Part shown: piece after piece, positions 1 through 10,313 of the stretch
Position numbering within the stretch: position 1 is the first letter of the stretch
How the letters are laid out: each line of letters opens with the position of its first letter
NCBI GenBank assembly: GCA_037157565.1
Contig: JAZHRO010000024.1
Span: forward strand, 9,430,501-9,494,500
Direction: 5' to 3'
DNA length: 64,000 nt
DNA from: Thalassia testudinum
Taxonomy: Eukaryota; Streptophyta; Magnoliopsida; Alismatales; Hydrocharitaceae
Notes under the pieces: model-generated
The model's input: only the letters and a program-made list of their open reading frames with translations
Database searches by the model: none
Told to the model about the DNA's origin: nothing
Program-made: the position numbers and the translations under genes

Positions 1-90
1 GAACGCACGGACGGTATGGGTTCATGTTCCGACCATTCTCCGGCGAGGGAGACACGTCGTCTCCCTCCGCCTTCCTCCCTGTTTCATCCC

Positions 91-97
91 TATAAAT
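91..97 (+). promoter_or_regulatory. LTR A TATA box
   Basis: TATAAAT sits in a CCCTATAAATACC context and is followed by a CT-rich stretch, as in plant core promoters. The equivalent place in the 3' LTR at 22300-22308 reads TTTATAAGG. This is the probable retrotransposon promoter. Confidence 0.55.
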
Positions 98-1450
98 ACC
101 CCCCCGCTGCTCCACCGACCAGGGTAGCCTGGATCTGACGGAGAAATCCCCAACTTCCTTCTCTTCTTTCTCCGGCAGACGCTCACCAGCTCCGGCGGTT
201 TCCTCCCCCTCCTCCTCTTCGCTCTGCCGTAATACCAGCAGCAGAGACCTCCTCCCCTGCTCTTCCTGCGCCACGCCGTACCCAGCTGGCGCCTCTCCAG
301 CCCTCTGCTCGCCGCCGCCCCTCCCCCTGGGCATCTTCTTCTCCGGCGACAGTCGATACGACTGTCGCCCTGTCTCGGCCCCTTTCGTCTCCATAGCTAG
401 GTCAGAACTCCTCCCCACCTCCCCCTCTTTCTTTTCCTCACTGTCTCTTAGTTGATTAAACCCTCGACCGCTCCTGTTCACCCTCACCCTCTCCGCCTCC
501 GACCACCCTCCGGCGAGCCGCTCCCATCACCTCAGCGACCCACACGGCTCGCCGACCACCGCAGAACCTCCGCCTCCTCACCCTGATCCTCTTCCGCCCC
601 TCCACTTCCCGCCAAACGCCCTCTGCAGATCCACCGAACACACCCACTTCTTCGCTCACAGTTTGACCTAGGACGACCTGTTGGCTCCATCACGCCCCCT
701 GCAGACCCCCTGACCACCTTCGCCGTGCCACGGCGAAGGTCCCCCGCCTGTCTGATTTGGCCGAGAGGCCGTTCTTCTGTGACCAGGTGACTCGCCCGCC
801 GTCGCCATTACTGAGCAGGCAGAGCTCCTTCACCTGCAGGTGCAGGCACGCCTTCGCCCAGGTTCGACTCCCAGGTTGCGCGGGGAGTCTCCGCGAAACG
901 TCCCAGGCTCGCAGATGGGGCGAAGGCCGCGCGTGAAGCCACAATCGCCCACTGCTCCCTCTGCGACGGGCGCTCAATTGGGGTGGGACATTTAGTCCCA
1001 CCTCGGAACTTCTCGGAGGCGCGCGGACGCATAAAGGCAAAAAGTGCCTTATGCTGTCTGCCTCCTGACCACGGGGTGAGGTCCCTCTCACCCGACCCGG
1101 CCTCGTCCGTGACCACGCTCCGCGGACCTGGCCCGACCCGATTAAACCGACCTGCACTCCTCGCCCACCACCGCACGCCGGTGGGCCTGGACCCGGGCGT
1201 GACCCGAACCCGATTACCCGGTAGCTCTGGGAGAGCTTTCCCAAGAGTGGTTTCAGAGAGGAAGAGAGACGCGGGGGGAGGGGGGTAGAGTAGGTTTTGC
1301 CTCTTGACGAAAAACCCTGGAGTGTGCAGGCACAGGCGAAGAAGACCCGCTGAAGAAGAAGGAGCTGCACTGTAGCAAAGGCATCGTTAAGTCGTCTAAG
1401 CACCGGGGCAGACGACGGAAGGTCAGCAGCCAGAGCAGGAAAGAAGACAG

Positions 1451-1840
1451 GCTGAAGAAGAAGGAAGAGCAACGGCCAAAGCAGAAGAAGAAGAAGAGAG
1501 GTCAAGACAGGCTGAAGAAGAAGGAAGAGCAACGGCCAAAGCTGAAGAAGAAGGAAGAGCAACGGCCAAAGCAGAAGAAGAAGAAGAGAGGTCAAGACAG
1601 GCTGAAGAAGAAGGAAGAGCAACGGCCAAAGCTGAAGAAGAAGGAAGAGCAACGGCCAAAGCAGAAGAAGAAGAAGAGAGGTCAAGACAGGCTGAAGAAG
1701 AAGGAAGAGCAACGGCCAAAGCTGAAGAAGAAGGAAGAGCAACGGCCAAAGCAGAAGAAGAAGAAGAGAGGTCAAGACAGGCTGAAGAAGAAGGAAGAGC
1801 AACGGCCAAAGCAGAAGAAGAAGAAGAGAGGTCAAGGCAG
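1451..1840 (+). repeat. Thirteen 30-bp units in an XXY higher-order pattern
   Basis: Two related 30-bp units alternate. X begins GCTGAAGAAG and ends AACGGCCAAA. Y begins GCAGAAGAAG and ends GTCAAGACAG. The order is XY XXY XXY XXY XY, so the core is three 90-bp higher-order repeats. The copies are identical by eye except for one base in the last Y, which points to recent amplification. The unit is a multiple of three, so frames on both strands stay open. On the plus strand the frame is open from 1400 to about 1985 but has no ATG before the repeat. I treat this as LTR satellite-like DNA, not a gene. Confidence 0.95.
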
Positions 1841-2105
1841 AAAACCAAAGAAGAAGAAGAACAAGGAGCTCTGAAGAAAGAAGAACATCACCAACGGAAG
1901 AACAGCAGGAAGAAGAAGAAGAGCATCACCATTGCAAGAGAAGAATATCACCTCTGCAGAACAGAGAGAAAGAAGGAGATCTAAAGAAAGAGAGAAAGAA
2001 GAGCACCCCCCTCTGCAGAACAAAGAGAACAACAAATTCTTTCTCTCTCTCTTTATTTTTGTAAAAGAAACATGTATATCTCTAGAATACAACTTGCTCC
2101 CTGAG

Positions 2106-2160
2106 TTCGACCTCGGGAACTCTTTTATTTTTCCGAGTAAAAAAAAAAAAAAAAAAAAAA
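2106..2160 (+). promoter_or_regulatory. Conserved TTCGACCTCGG motif, hairpin and A-tract in LTR A
   Basis: TTCGACCTCGGGAA is followed by TTCCGAG, giving a short stem (CTCGGGAA at 2112-2119 with TTCCGAG at 2131-2137), and then about 22 A. The same arrangement occurs at about 13039-13081 and 24075-24115, and in reverse in the minus-strand copies near 8690, 34560 and 41900. The position near the LTR 3' end suggests an RNA 3'-end or R-region signal. That function is inferred. Confidence 0.5.
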
Positions 2161-2225
2161 TTTATATTTGAAATGTTGGTAATAACCGGCTTTACTACAA
2201 CGTTATAACAAACCCGGTAAAAACC

Positions 2226-4570
2226 GACGTTTCACCTGCCTTTGCCCTTGGTCTTCTTCTTCTTCTTCCTTCTTTCTTCTTCTGCAGCTAAGTCCCTCTT
2301 CAACTTTGGCCTTGTCTTCTTCAGTTGTGCCTCCAAGTCCTTCCTTCTTCTTCAAGCACCTGCCCTTACCTTGCCTTCAAGACCTTCTCCTTCAGCTGCT
2401 CCTCTTCTTCTTCCCTGCGCACGCACACAGAAGCAAAACCTACCCATACCCTCCCCCACGTCTCTCTCTCTCTTTCTCTCTATTTCGCTCTTAGGTACAC
2501 TCTCCCAGAGCTGGGCAATCGGGTCGGGTGCACGCCCAGGTCCAGGCGCACCAGCGTGGGTGTGGTGCGCAAGGAGTGCAAGGTTTAGGTAACCGAGTCT
2601 GGTGCCAGGTCCGCGAGGCAGGTCGCGGACGAGGCGTGTGCGAGCGAGGGCGAGGGACCTCACCCCTGTGTTTTGAGGCAACCTAAAGAAAACACAAAAA
2701 TAATATAACTCGCGCACCTCACTCCTGAGTTCACGAGGTGGGACTAAAAGTCCCACCTGCTTCTTCGCACACCCGCAGGAGGCCTTTGCCAAATTGCCAC
2801 TGCTGCAGTCGCTCTCCAGGCTCGTTCTCTGTCTGGATGTGTTCGCGCACTCAACGCGCGTCACCTGGAGCGCAGCACGTGGAGCGAAGTGGCCTGAAGC
2901 GAGCTTGTGAGCTCTGTGCTTGTGCGTCAATGGCGGAGAGGGTCGGTCCTGCACTTCACTCAATATGGCCTATCAGTCCCGTTAAAACACATGAGGAGCT
3001 TTGCCGTGTCACGGCGAAGGTGAGGCAGAGGGTGGCTGGCCGCGGGGCAGCCTAGGCGTGCATGCCTAGGTCACTCTGTGGCTGTGTTTATGGGTTTGTT
3101 CGGTGGGCGTGTGTGGAGGTGTTGGTGGTCAGGGGAAGGGTGGAAGATGATCAGTGGGTGATGGCGGAGTTGATGAGGTGTTTGGCGAGGCGTGTGGAGG
3201 TTCGGAGCAATGGATAGGCCTTCGCCGGTGGTCTGCCGGAGATGGAGAAGGTGGTGGTGGTCTGCGGCGCCGAGGGGTTGAAAGTACAAATTAAGAGTGG
3301 GGAAATAAAGAGGGGAGAGAGAGGAATAATTCTAACCTAGCTAAGTGGACGAAGGGGGAGAGGAGGCGGCTGGCCATTCCTGCTGCCGCCGGAGAAGACG
3401 ATGTCCAAGGGAGGGGCGACGGCGACGACGACAGGGCTAGAGGCACGCGCGCGGGTGTTGCACGGCGCGGAGGAAGGTGGTGAGGGTGGCTCTGCCACTA
3501 GTATTGTGGCAAAGCGACGAAAAAGAGGAGGAGGGCTCGCCGGAGCTCGCTGGACTCCTGACCGGAGGAGAAGGAGACAAAATTGGGGTGATTCTCCGGC
3601 CAGGTCGAGCTTGCCCCCTTTGGCTGAACCTAGTGCTTCTTATATAGTCACGGGCAGAGGGTCAGGCGCATGGTGGCGGCCAAAAATCCTTGCCGAAGGT
3701 ATGGCCGAAAGTGATACCCATACCTCTCAAGCATTCGCACGAGAGGTATGAGGCGATTTAGGGCATTGGGAGCTGCTCAGGTAGTAGGAGGTTTCGCAAA
3801 GGACTCCCCTTTCAAATCTGGGAGCAGCTCCCTAGGGAAACGAGGAGAAATCCTCGAAACCTCGCCGAAGGTACGGGTCCCTGCTAAAATGGTAGAGGGA
3901 CCTGAATGCGAAAAGTGACGAATAAGTTGAGGGGGTCTTCGCAAGGAATTTCAAAAGTTAGGGGCCAAAATGTAATTAGGTGGACTATTTTGCAAAGTAG
4001 GTCAAGATGGCCTTCCCTTAGGTCCAAATTTTGGTATAAACCTAATCTGGACCTAATGAATCCAATGATAAAGTTGGATTTTAGGTTTGACCACGTTTGA
4101 TGAGACATTTTGTACAAAAACCCAAATTAGGTCAAATATTGAGCTTGGACCCCAATCTAGGTCAAAACAAGTTCCAAAGGTCAAATTGAATGTTCTAAAC
4201 CCTGGGGGATATTTTTCCATGAACTTTAGAGTGCTTAGCTAATTTTTATCCTGCCTGGAACCTTGTGAGATTAAGTGGGTTTATTTTAGGGTTATAGAAT
4301 GTCATTTAATTCCTAAATTTCACAATAACCATTTTCTAACTGAACCATCCCACTTTTTCTCTTATTAAGTCCAATTGACCTATGTGCAGACCCTAAGAAA
4401 TCCCGTTGATATACTACAACGGTAAAATTACAGTTTTACCCTTCGTTTCATATTCTCTTCCCAGATTAGTGATCTCTTGAGTTAGGCTTTCCTTTAGGTT
4501 ATGCAAGAGCTTTTGTTCACTTTATTAGGTTAAAATAAGCTAGTTAGGGATCATGATTAGAATCTCATCA
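2226..4570 (-). mobile_element. LTR A, minus-strand copy, 3'-truncated
   Basis: This matches the minus-strand LTRs at 8575-11251 and 34456-37225: a CT-rich block with CTGCAGCTAAGT, an AGGTGGGACT block, CCTAGGCGTGC, and the long AT-richer end closing in ATCATGATTAGAATCTCATCA. Read on the minus strand it begins TGATGAG. The other LTR terminus, about 300 bp including the U5-like part, is missing. Its TATA box reads TATATAAG on the minus strand near 3640. It interrupts LTR E copy 1, which resumes at 4571. Confidence 0.75.
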
Positions 4571-5323
4571 CACAGGCCGACTCAAAGCTCCAAATCGAGC
4601 AAGCTATAGCTCATTGGAAAGCTCTAGAGTAGATCTAAAGGATTGCAGCATCAATTTGATGCTAAGGATAGATTATACCCTTCAATTTAAAGGGTGAAGA
4701 TCGACAGTTTCCACGGGCATTTTGGCCTGCAGATGAGCAACACAGGTCTAAGGACCTGCATGCTATTTGACCTTAGATGATGTACTAAAGAGACTCAGGA
4801 GCTAATTTCGCTCCTAAAGGTAAAGAAAGAAGGTACAGGAAGTCTTCAGGAAGGTGGTGAAACTCAAAAGCTTCAAGCAGAAGCTTCAGAGCTTCAAATT
4901 AAGCTTTGAAAAGGTTCACAAATAGCTTAAGATCAACTGTATCTAATTCAACAACCTGTGAAGGTTGTTAGGACTCTATCTGGGCAGCAAATGCAATAGA
5001 AATTCATCAAAAAGTCCCTGAAGTCAGTATTGGGCTCAAATGAACCCAAACTAATCAGCAGTTGGATTCTTATAAAACTCTGATTAAAACTCATTCAAAT
5101 CAAATCAAATCTATCTAAAATCATCTTAGAGGTAATTTGAACTCATCAATTTCTTAAATTAAAACCTAAATCATCATATCATACCTAATTTTGACCACTG
5201 AACCTCAATATTGGACTTTCATCATAAAGCAATTTCAGATGAAATTAACACTTCAAATCATCTCTATTCATTATCAGGAACATGTTCAGGGTTTCAAAAG
5301 GAAGTTTTGACCTAGAAACCTAG
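4571..5323 (-). mobile_element. LTR E copy 1, first visible fragment
   Basis: This aligns with LTR E copy 2 from about 32390 on: both have a GAGC/AAAGCTC block, a GAAGGT...AAAGCTTCA block and runs of AACTCATTCAAATC-like text. No gene is seen. The LTR continues after LTR D at 6788. Its left end was not found, because the head-to-head LTR A pair lies there. Confidence 0.65.
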
Positions 5324-6787
5324 TGATGTAAACATATTTATTGAGGGTAAAATGCCTATCCATGCATGTTCCTAAGCTTAGATTTGCATTTCATGTTATA
5401 AATATTGCAAGGCATGTATCATTCTGCATTTAGAGTAGTTGTATATAATTTAGGTTAATTACGTCCTTTTTGTGGTTAGGAGAGAAGGATATTTATTTTG
5501 GAGCCTCAGATTGATGATCCGACCATACGAATCTGATCAAGACGACGATCAGAGTCCAACGCCTCTGAAATCACCTCGATCGGAGTTCCATAGCACCGTA
5601 TGCAGTCTGAGGAAGATCAATGGCCAAGAGACTAGGAGACAAAATTCAGAGCTTCAAATGATAAATCCGACCGCACGGATGGATTCAAGTGGACGATTGC
5701 AGCCTAACGGCGTGAAAATCGACTCAATCCGACCTCTGTAGCAGCCCCTATAACAAGAAGAAACTGGACGGCCCAGACTGCACCACGTGGCGCAGCCCAA
5801 GCCGCCAGCACATGCACGCAACACCACACGCGCGCAGCAACGCGGGTGCGCATGTAGGCGCGTGCGCGCACGGCAAGGCAGGAGCGCGACGCCAGCGCAG
5901 TGTGAGTTAGACCTACAGCGATGCATGAGCTGGACTTACAGCGATGCTTACAGCCATCGGTAATTCATCGCATGCCAGTAAAGCCAGCTGTGGGCGGCAG
6001 CAGGCATGGGTTGCCTCCAGCAATGACTTGGATGTCACTAATGATCTCATACCTATTTTTGCCTCTTCTCCTCCACTATAAAAGGACCTACACCCCCTCC
6101 CTACCAAGCCATCTCTACCTACTCTACTCCCACTTACTCCCAAGCTCTAGCAAGCCTATCAATGCTTCATTAGAGCTTGTTCTCAAGCTCCCAAGGTGCC
6201 TATTAGTGTAGTGAACCTCTGCCCCACCAAATACTCCAACTTCCCATCTCCCTTCATAGGTCACCTTGGAGCCGTCCTCCCACCTCCATTCCGGTAGCAG
6301 ATCAACTCCATCTTCTCACCTCCATTCCAGAGCTATGCCGAAGCTTTCCTCAACACGACATCCTCCTGTATCTCACCTCCGTCGTCCCACTCCTCACCTC
6401 CTTTGTCCGAGCTTCCGCCAGGTGCCGTCATCTCACCGAACAGCCGATTTTGGAGATTTCCTCTCACCCCCTCTCTTTTTATGCTTTCATAGTTTATTGT
6501 AATTGACATTAGAAGTAATATATATCATATTTGTTCCACATTTCTATCTTGTGATTCATTTGCTTGTCTTTTATTTCAAAAACACAAAAAAAATAACAAA
6601 ACCCTAAGATAATAAAAAGAAACGAATTGAAATGCGGTTTTCACGTAAAGTAAACGTTGCCTCCCTGTGTTCGACCCGAGACTCCCTTGGAGTATCAATA
6701 TAAATTTTATCTGATCGACGTGTTTTGCAACTACAACAATGGGTTACTTGTAATCTCGATTTCTAACACGCGAAACATGCACGACCA
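5324..6787 (+). mobile_element. LTR D, probable solo LTR
   Basis: The block interrupts the alignment of LTR E copy 1 with copy 2. It can be bounded as TGATGTAAAC...CACGACCA, with CCTAG at 5319-5323 and CCTAA at 6788-6792 as an imperfect 5-bp target duplication. It carries a TATA box at 6077 and, near its end, TGTTCGACCCGAG, the counterpart of the TTCGACCTCGG motif in LTR A. No pol or gag is present, so a solo LTR is likely. The boundaries are my best reading and could move a few bases. Confidence 0.55.
6077..6085 (+). promoter_or_regulatory. LTR D TATA box
   Basis: TATAAAAGG is preceded by CTCCAC and followed by a pyrimidine-rich CCCCCTCCCTACC stretch, typical of plant core promoters and LTR U3/R borders. 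Confidence 0.55.
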
Positions 6788-7671
6788 CCTAAAATTAATT
6801 TGTTCGACAGAACAAACTAAGGCCTATTTGAATGAAAGGTCTTCAAATCTAACATTAGGGCATCCATCTGATGCTTCTAAACCTCTAAAATTAATCTTAT
6901 CCCTAATGGACAGATTTCTCCAACTCTGCCGGAGTTAGAGAAGACAGAGGTCTAAATCTTGCTCCAGTCTTTAAAAATTCAAACTAAATATTGTAGAATA
7001 ATCATTGAGCCTCAAATAAGTGATCTGGAGCTTCTGAGGGAGTTCTGTAGGCTGAAGAGTGCAAGTTTACCCGTCGGAGCTCACCGGAGCTCCAGTGAGT
7101 TTAGATATTGACTAAAGGATAGTAAACATCATTACAACAAGCCATAGTTGATCTGAAAAGTTTACTGAGTTCACAAGGAACTGCAGGAACACATTAATTT
7201 CTTCAATTATCAATTATACAGAAAGATAAGCATTGAATTGAGAAGAACTGAAATCTGAGTTCGCTAGAACTCAAAACATGTTCTCTCACTCAATTGAGTG
7301 GAGATATCATGTCAGTGGAGTGTGGCGAAAGTGAATAGGTGATAAATTAGGAGGATACACTCCTCCTGAGTCGCCATTGACAGCGAGCTCAAGAGGTTGA
7401 ATGTATTTTAGGCATTTTAGTTATAGGTGATTATTGATCAAATTAAAGTGAGGATAGGGGCCCTTAGATGATGATTAAGTGATGGAGGGCCCCAGTGGAG
7501 GTGAATTGCCCACGGATACTTCCACCATGGATAGCGGAAGCAGCCGGTGAAGGTGGAGATGGATTAAGTGATTAGGTATTCAAATCAGGTAATTAAAGTG
7601 TTAGAAATGATCATGAAGAATTAAGGAAGATGATCGATGAAGTTAAAAGACAAAAGAGTGCTCCAGTCAAG
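6788..7671 (-). mobile_element. LTR E copy 1, second fragment
   Basis: The homology to LTR E copy 2 resumes here. TTTCTCCAACTCTGCCGGAG pairs with TTCTCCAACATCACCGAAG near 33300, and the CTTCCACCATGGATAG...GGTGAAGGTGGAG block pairs with the one near 34040. No gene is seen. It ends at the TCAAG target site (7667-7671) of the plus-strand Athila-like element. Confidence 0.7.
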
Positions 7672-8817
7672 TGATGAGAACCTCATCATAAACCCTAACT
7701 AGCACAATCTAACCCTGATATGTGAGAAAAGGCTCCTACATGACCCAAAGAAAGGCTTAACTCAGAGAATTCTGAGTTTAAGAATAAAACAAATCATAAC
7801 GGGTAAAACTGCAATTTCACCAATGCAGTTTGCAAACAGCGCAATTAAGGGTCCAAACATAGGTAAAACAAGCTTAACAAGAAAGAAAGTGGGATGATCT
7901 GATATAAATAAGGATTATTGCAACTTCCAGGAATTAAATGACATTCTATAACCCTAAAACAAACCCACTTCAATTCACGAGGTTCGAGGTAGGATAAAAA
8001 TCAACTAAACCCTTTAAAATTCATATGAAAATATTCTCTAGGGTTTAGAACCTTCAATTTGGCCTTAGAAACTTATTTTGACCTAAAAAGAGAACCATGC
8101 CCAATTAATAACTTAATTTAGGCTTTTGCACAAATTGGCCTATCAAACATGGTCCAACCTAGAATTAAAATTCACCATTAAAATCCTTAGGTTCAAATTG
8201 GTCTTGTATAAAAGCTTGAGCCTAAGAAGAGACTCCTTGACCGACTTTATAATTTGGTCCTCTTCATTTACTTTTTGACCCTTATCTTTCGAAACCCTTG
8301 CATTTTGGCCCCCAGCTTTTCATCATTCTTTGCAAACGGTCCTCCCTGCAAACTTTGCTCAGCACCATACTCCAGCGACCTTGCGCGGAGCATGGCGCCG
8401 TGCAGAGAAGGGTTACCGCCCTGCAAAGCAGAAGCAGGGCTCCCTGCGACATCCTCTGTCATAGGGACCCAGCCATGCTCTCTGCCGACCCCCATACCTT
8501 CCGTGCGAATGCGCGGAAGGTATGGGTGTCCCTTCTGGCCATGCTCCAGCAAGGCTGGCACGACACCAGCCCCCTGTTCATCACGCTTTTGTGCAGTTTG
8601 TTAAAAGATAATATCGCGTTGTAGTATAGCCGAAAAAGCGTTCAAAACAAATAAAGATTTTTATTACTCGAAAATCGGAGTATCCGAGGTCGAACACAAG
8701 GAGCAAATGGAATTTACTACTAATCAATGTAATTGAACACTCTATTTTACTCAAAATGTTAATTCAAATATGAATGTATGCCATTAAAAGTAACTATGAC
8801 AAAAGAAATGAAATTGG

Positions 8818-8845
8818 ACGTCTGATCTTGTGATCAGACGTCTTA
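8818..8845. repeat. AGACGTCT hairpin in LTR A
   Basis: GGACGTCTGATC, then TTGT, then GATCAGACGTCT forms a nearly perfect 12-bp inverted repeat. It recurs around 34683-34724 and 42024-42060 in the other minus-strand LTR A copies. GACGTC is a palindromic ACGT-core motif of the kind plant bZIP factors bind. That role is inferred. Confidence 0.6.
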
Positions 8846-10305
8846 AAAGTGTTTTCCCTTTTTCTTTCTTTATTTCTCCTGCAGTCTTCACTTTGCCTTT
8901 CTTCTTCTTTCTCTGCAGTCTCTTTTTCTTTCTTCTTCTCTCTCTGCCTTCTTCTTTCTTCTCCTCTTTCTGTGGAGGCTTCTTTTCTCTTCTTCTTCTC
9001 TGCCTTGCTTCTTCCTCTTCCTTGGTCTCCTTCGCTCAGTCTCTTCTTCTGCTTCTTCTCCTTGCGGCTAAGTCTCCACGCTCAGTCTGCCTACACAGGA
9101 GCAAAACCTACCCCTTTCCCTCTACCCGCGCATCTTTCTCTCTCAACAATTCACTCAGGGACCCTCTCCCAGAGCCACACGGGTAATCGGATTGGATTCG
9201 CACCCGGGACCAGGCGCACCGGCAGATGGTGATGCGCGAGGAGTGCACAAGGTTAGGGTCGGGTCGGATCCCGCCAGATCCGCGAGGTCAAGCCGCGGAC
9301 GAGGCGGGTGCGAGGGCAGGTGAGGGACCTCACCCCTGTGCTCTCGGAGGCATTAAGGATAAAACACGAATTCAATTTATGGCGCAGCGGCGCCTCGTCT
9401 CTCCACGATGTGGGACTAAAGATTCTGCCCTGATTTCGCGCGCGCCCGCAGACTTGCGTGCCATCCCCACAGCTGCTGGCTCTGCTAGCGCTCCTTGCTG
9501 GACCAGAGCACTTCGCGACACTCGCACGAATACGCAGCACCTGCAGCCTGGGAGCCTGGCGCCTGGAGCTGCTACGGAGCTTCTTCAAATGTCATCCATG
9601 GTGGCAGGAGCATCAACACTGTCAGACCAAAAACGAGCCTCTCGGCCCAATCAGACCAACTAGAGACCTTCGCTGTGGCACGGCGAAGGCCGTGGACGAT
9701 GCTGCAGGCCGTGGGATGGCCTAGGCGTGCGTGCCTAGGTCACCCTGTGGCCGGAGGTGTGGGGTTGGTCGGGGGGTTATTGTGGAGGTCTGGAGTGGCA
9801 GTGGAGGGGTGGAATGAGTTCCTGGTGGTGAGGCAGAGCCTCTGAGTTGGTCGGCGAGCCGTGTGGAGGGGCAGAGTGGTGTGGGCGGCTCACCGGAGGG
9901 CGGTCGGAGGTGAGGAAGATGGAGGTGGTCAGGCGTCGGTCGAGGGTTGATTAAATGAAATAACAGGGGGAAAAGAGAGAGGGGAAGATAGGGAGTAATT
10001 CTAACCTACTTACAAGGACGAAGGGGCCGGAGAGGCGGGCAGCCGTACCAGCTGTCGCCGGAGAAGAAGATGCCCAGTGGAGGAAGGTGGCGGCGACGAC
10101 GGGGCTGAGGCGGCGTGCGCAGGTATTGCGCGACGCGAAGGAGAATCAGGAAGAAGTCTCTGCCACTGGTTTTGTGGCAGAGCGAAGAGGAAGGGAAGGG
10201 GGGATCGCTGGAGCTCGCTGGGTTCTTGGCTGGAGAAGAAGAGACGAATTGGAGGTGGACCTCCGGCCAAGTCAAGCTGAAGATGAGCGGCCGAAGGTGT
10301 GGGTT

Positions 10306-10313
10306 CTTATATA
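10306..10313 (-). promoter_or_regulatory. TATA box of the nested LTR A
   Basis: TATATAAG on the minus strand (plus strand CTTATATA). Equivalent boxes lie near 3640 and 36283 in the other minus-strand copies, which supports this orientation of transcription. Confidence 0.5.

Larger units (their letters stand above)
1..2210 (+). mobile_element. LTR A, plus-strand copy, 5' part outside the window
   Basis: The stretch aligns by eye with the second half of the complete plus-strand LTRs at 11252-13168 and 22270-24201. It has the same order of parts: a TATA box, a CT-rich leader full of CTCC and CCTCCTCC, a CGAAG/CACGGCGAAGG block, a GA-rich tract, then the conserved TTCGACCTCGG motif, a hairpin and an A-tract. 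It ends in ACTACAACGTTATAAC, the region just before the LTR end. No coding capacity is evident. Long open frames here, such as a leucine-rich one on the minus strand, are by-products of the GA/CT composition. The left end lies outside the window, so a solo LTR and an element's LTR cannot be told apart. Confidence 0.75.

Noticed and set aside
690..1835. 381-codon leucine-rich frame on the minus strand
   Set aside because: It is the complement of the GA-rich 30-bp tandem repeat in an LTR; the Leu/Pro/Phe run reflects CTT/CTC composition, with no domain and no homologous frame in the other LTR A copies.
1451..1840. CRISPR-like array of 30-bp repeats
   Set aside because: The units are directly contiguous with no unique spacers, and the context is plant retrotransposon DNA.
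5472..6502. Frames of 76-96 codons in LTR D
   Set aside because: They lie in LTR-type sequence with a TATA box and no recognisable motif; they overlap on both strands.
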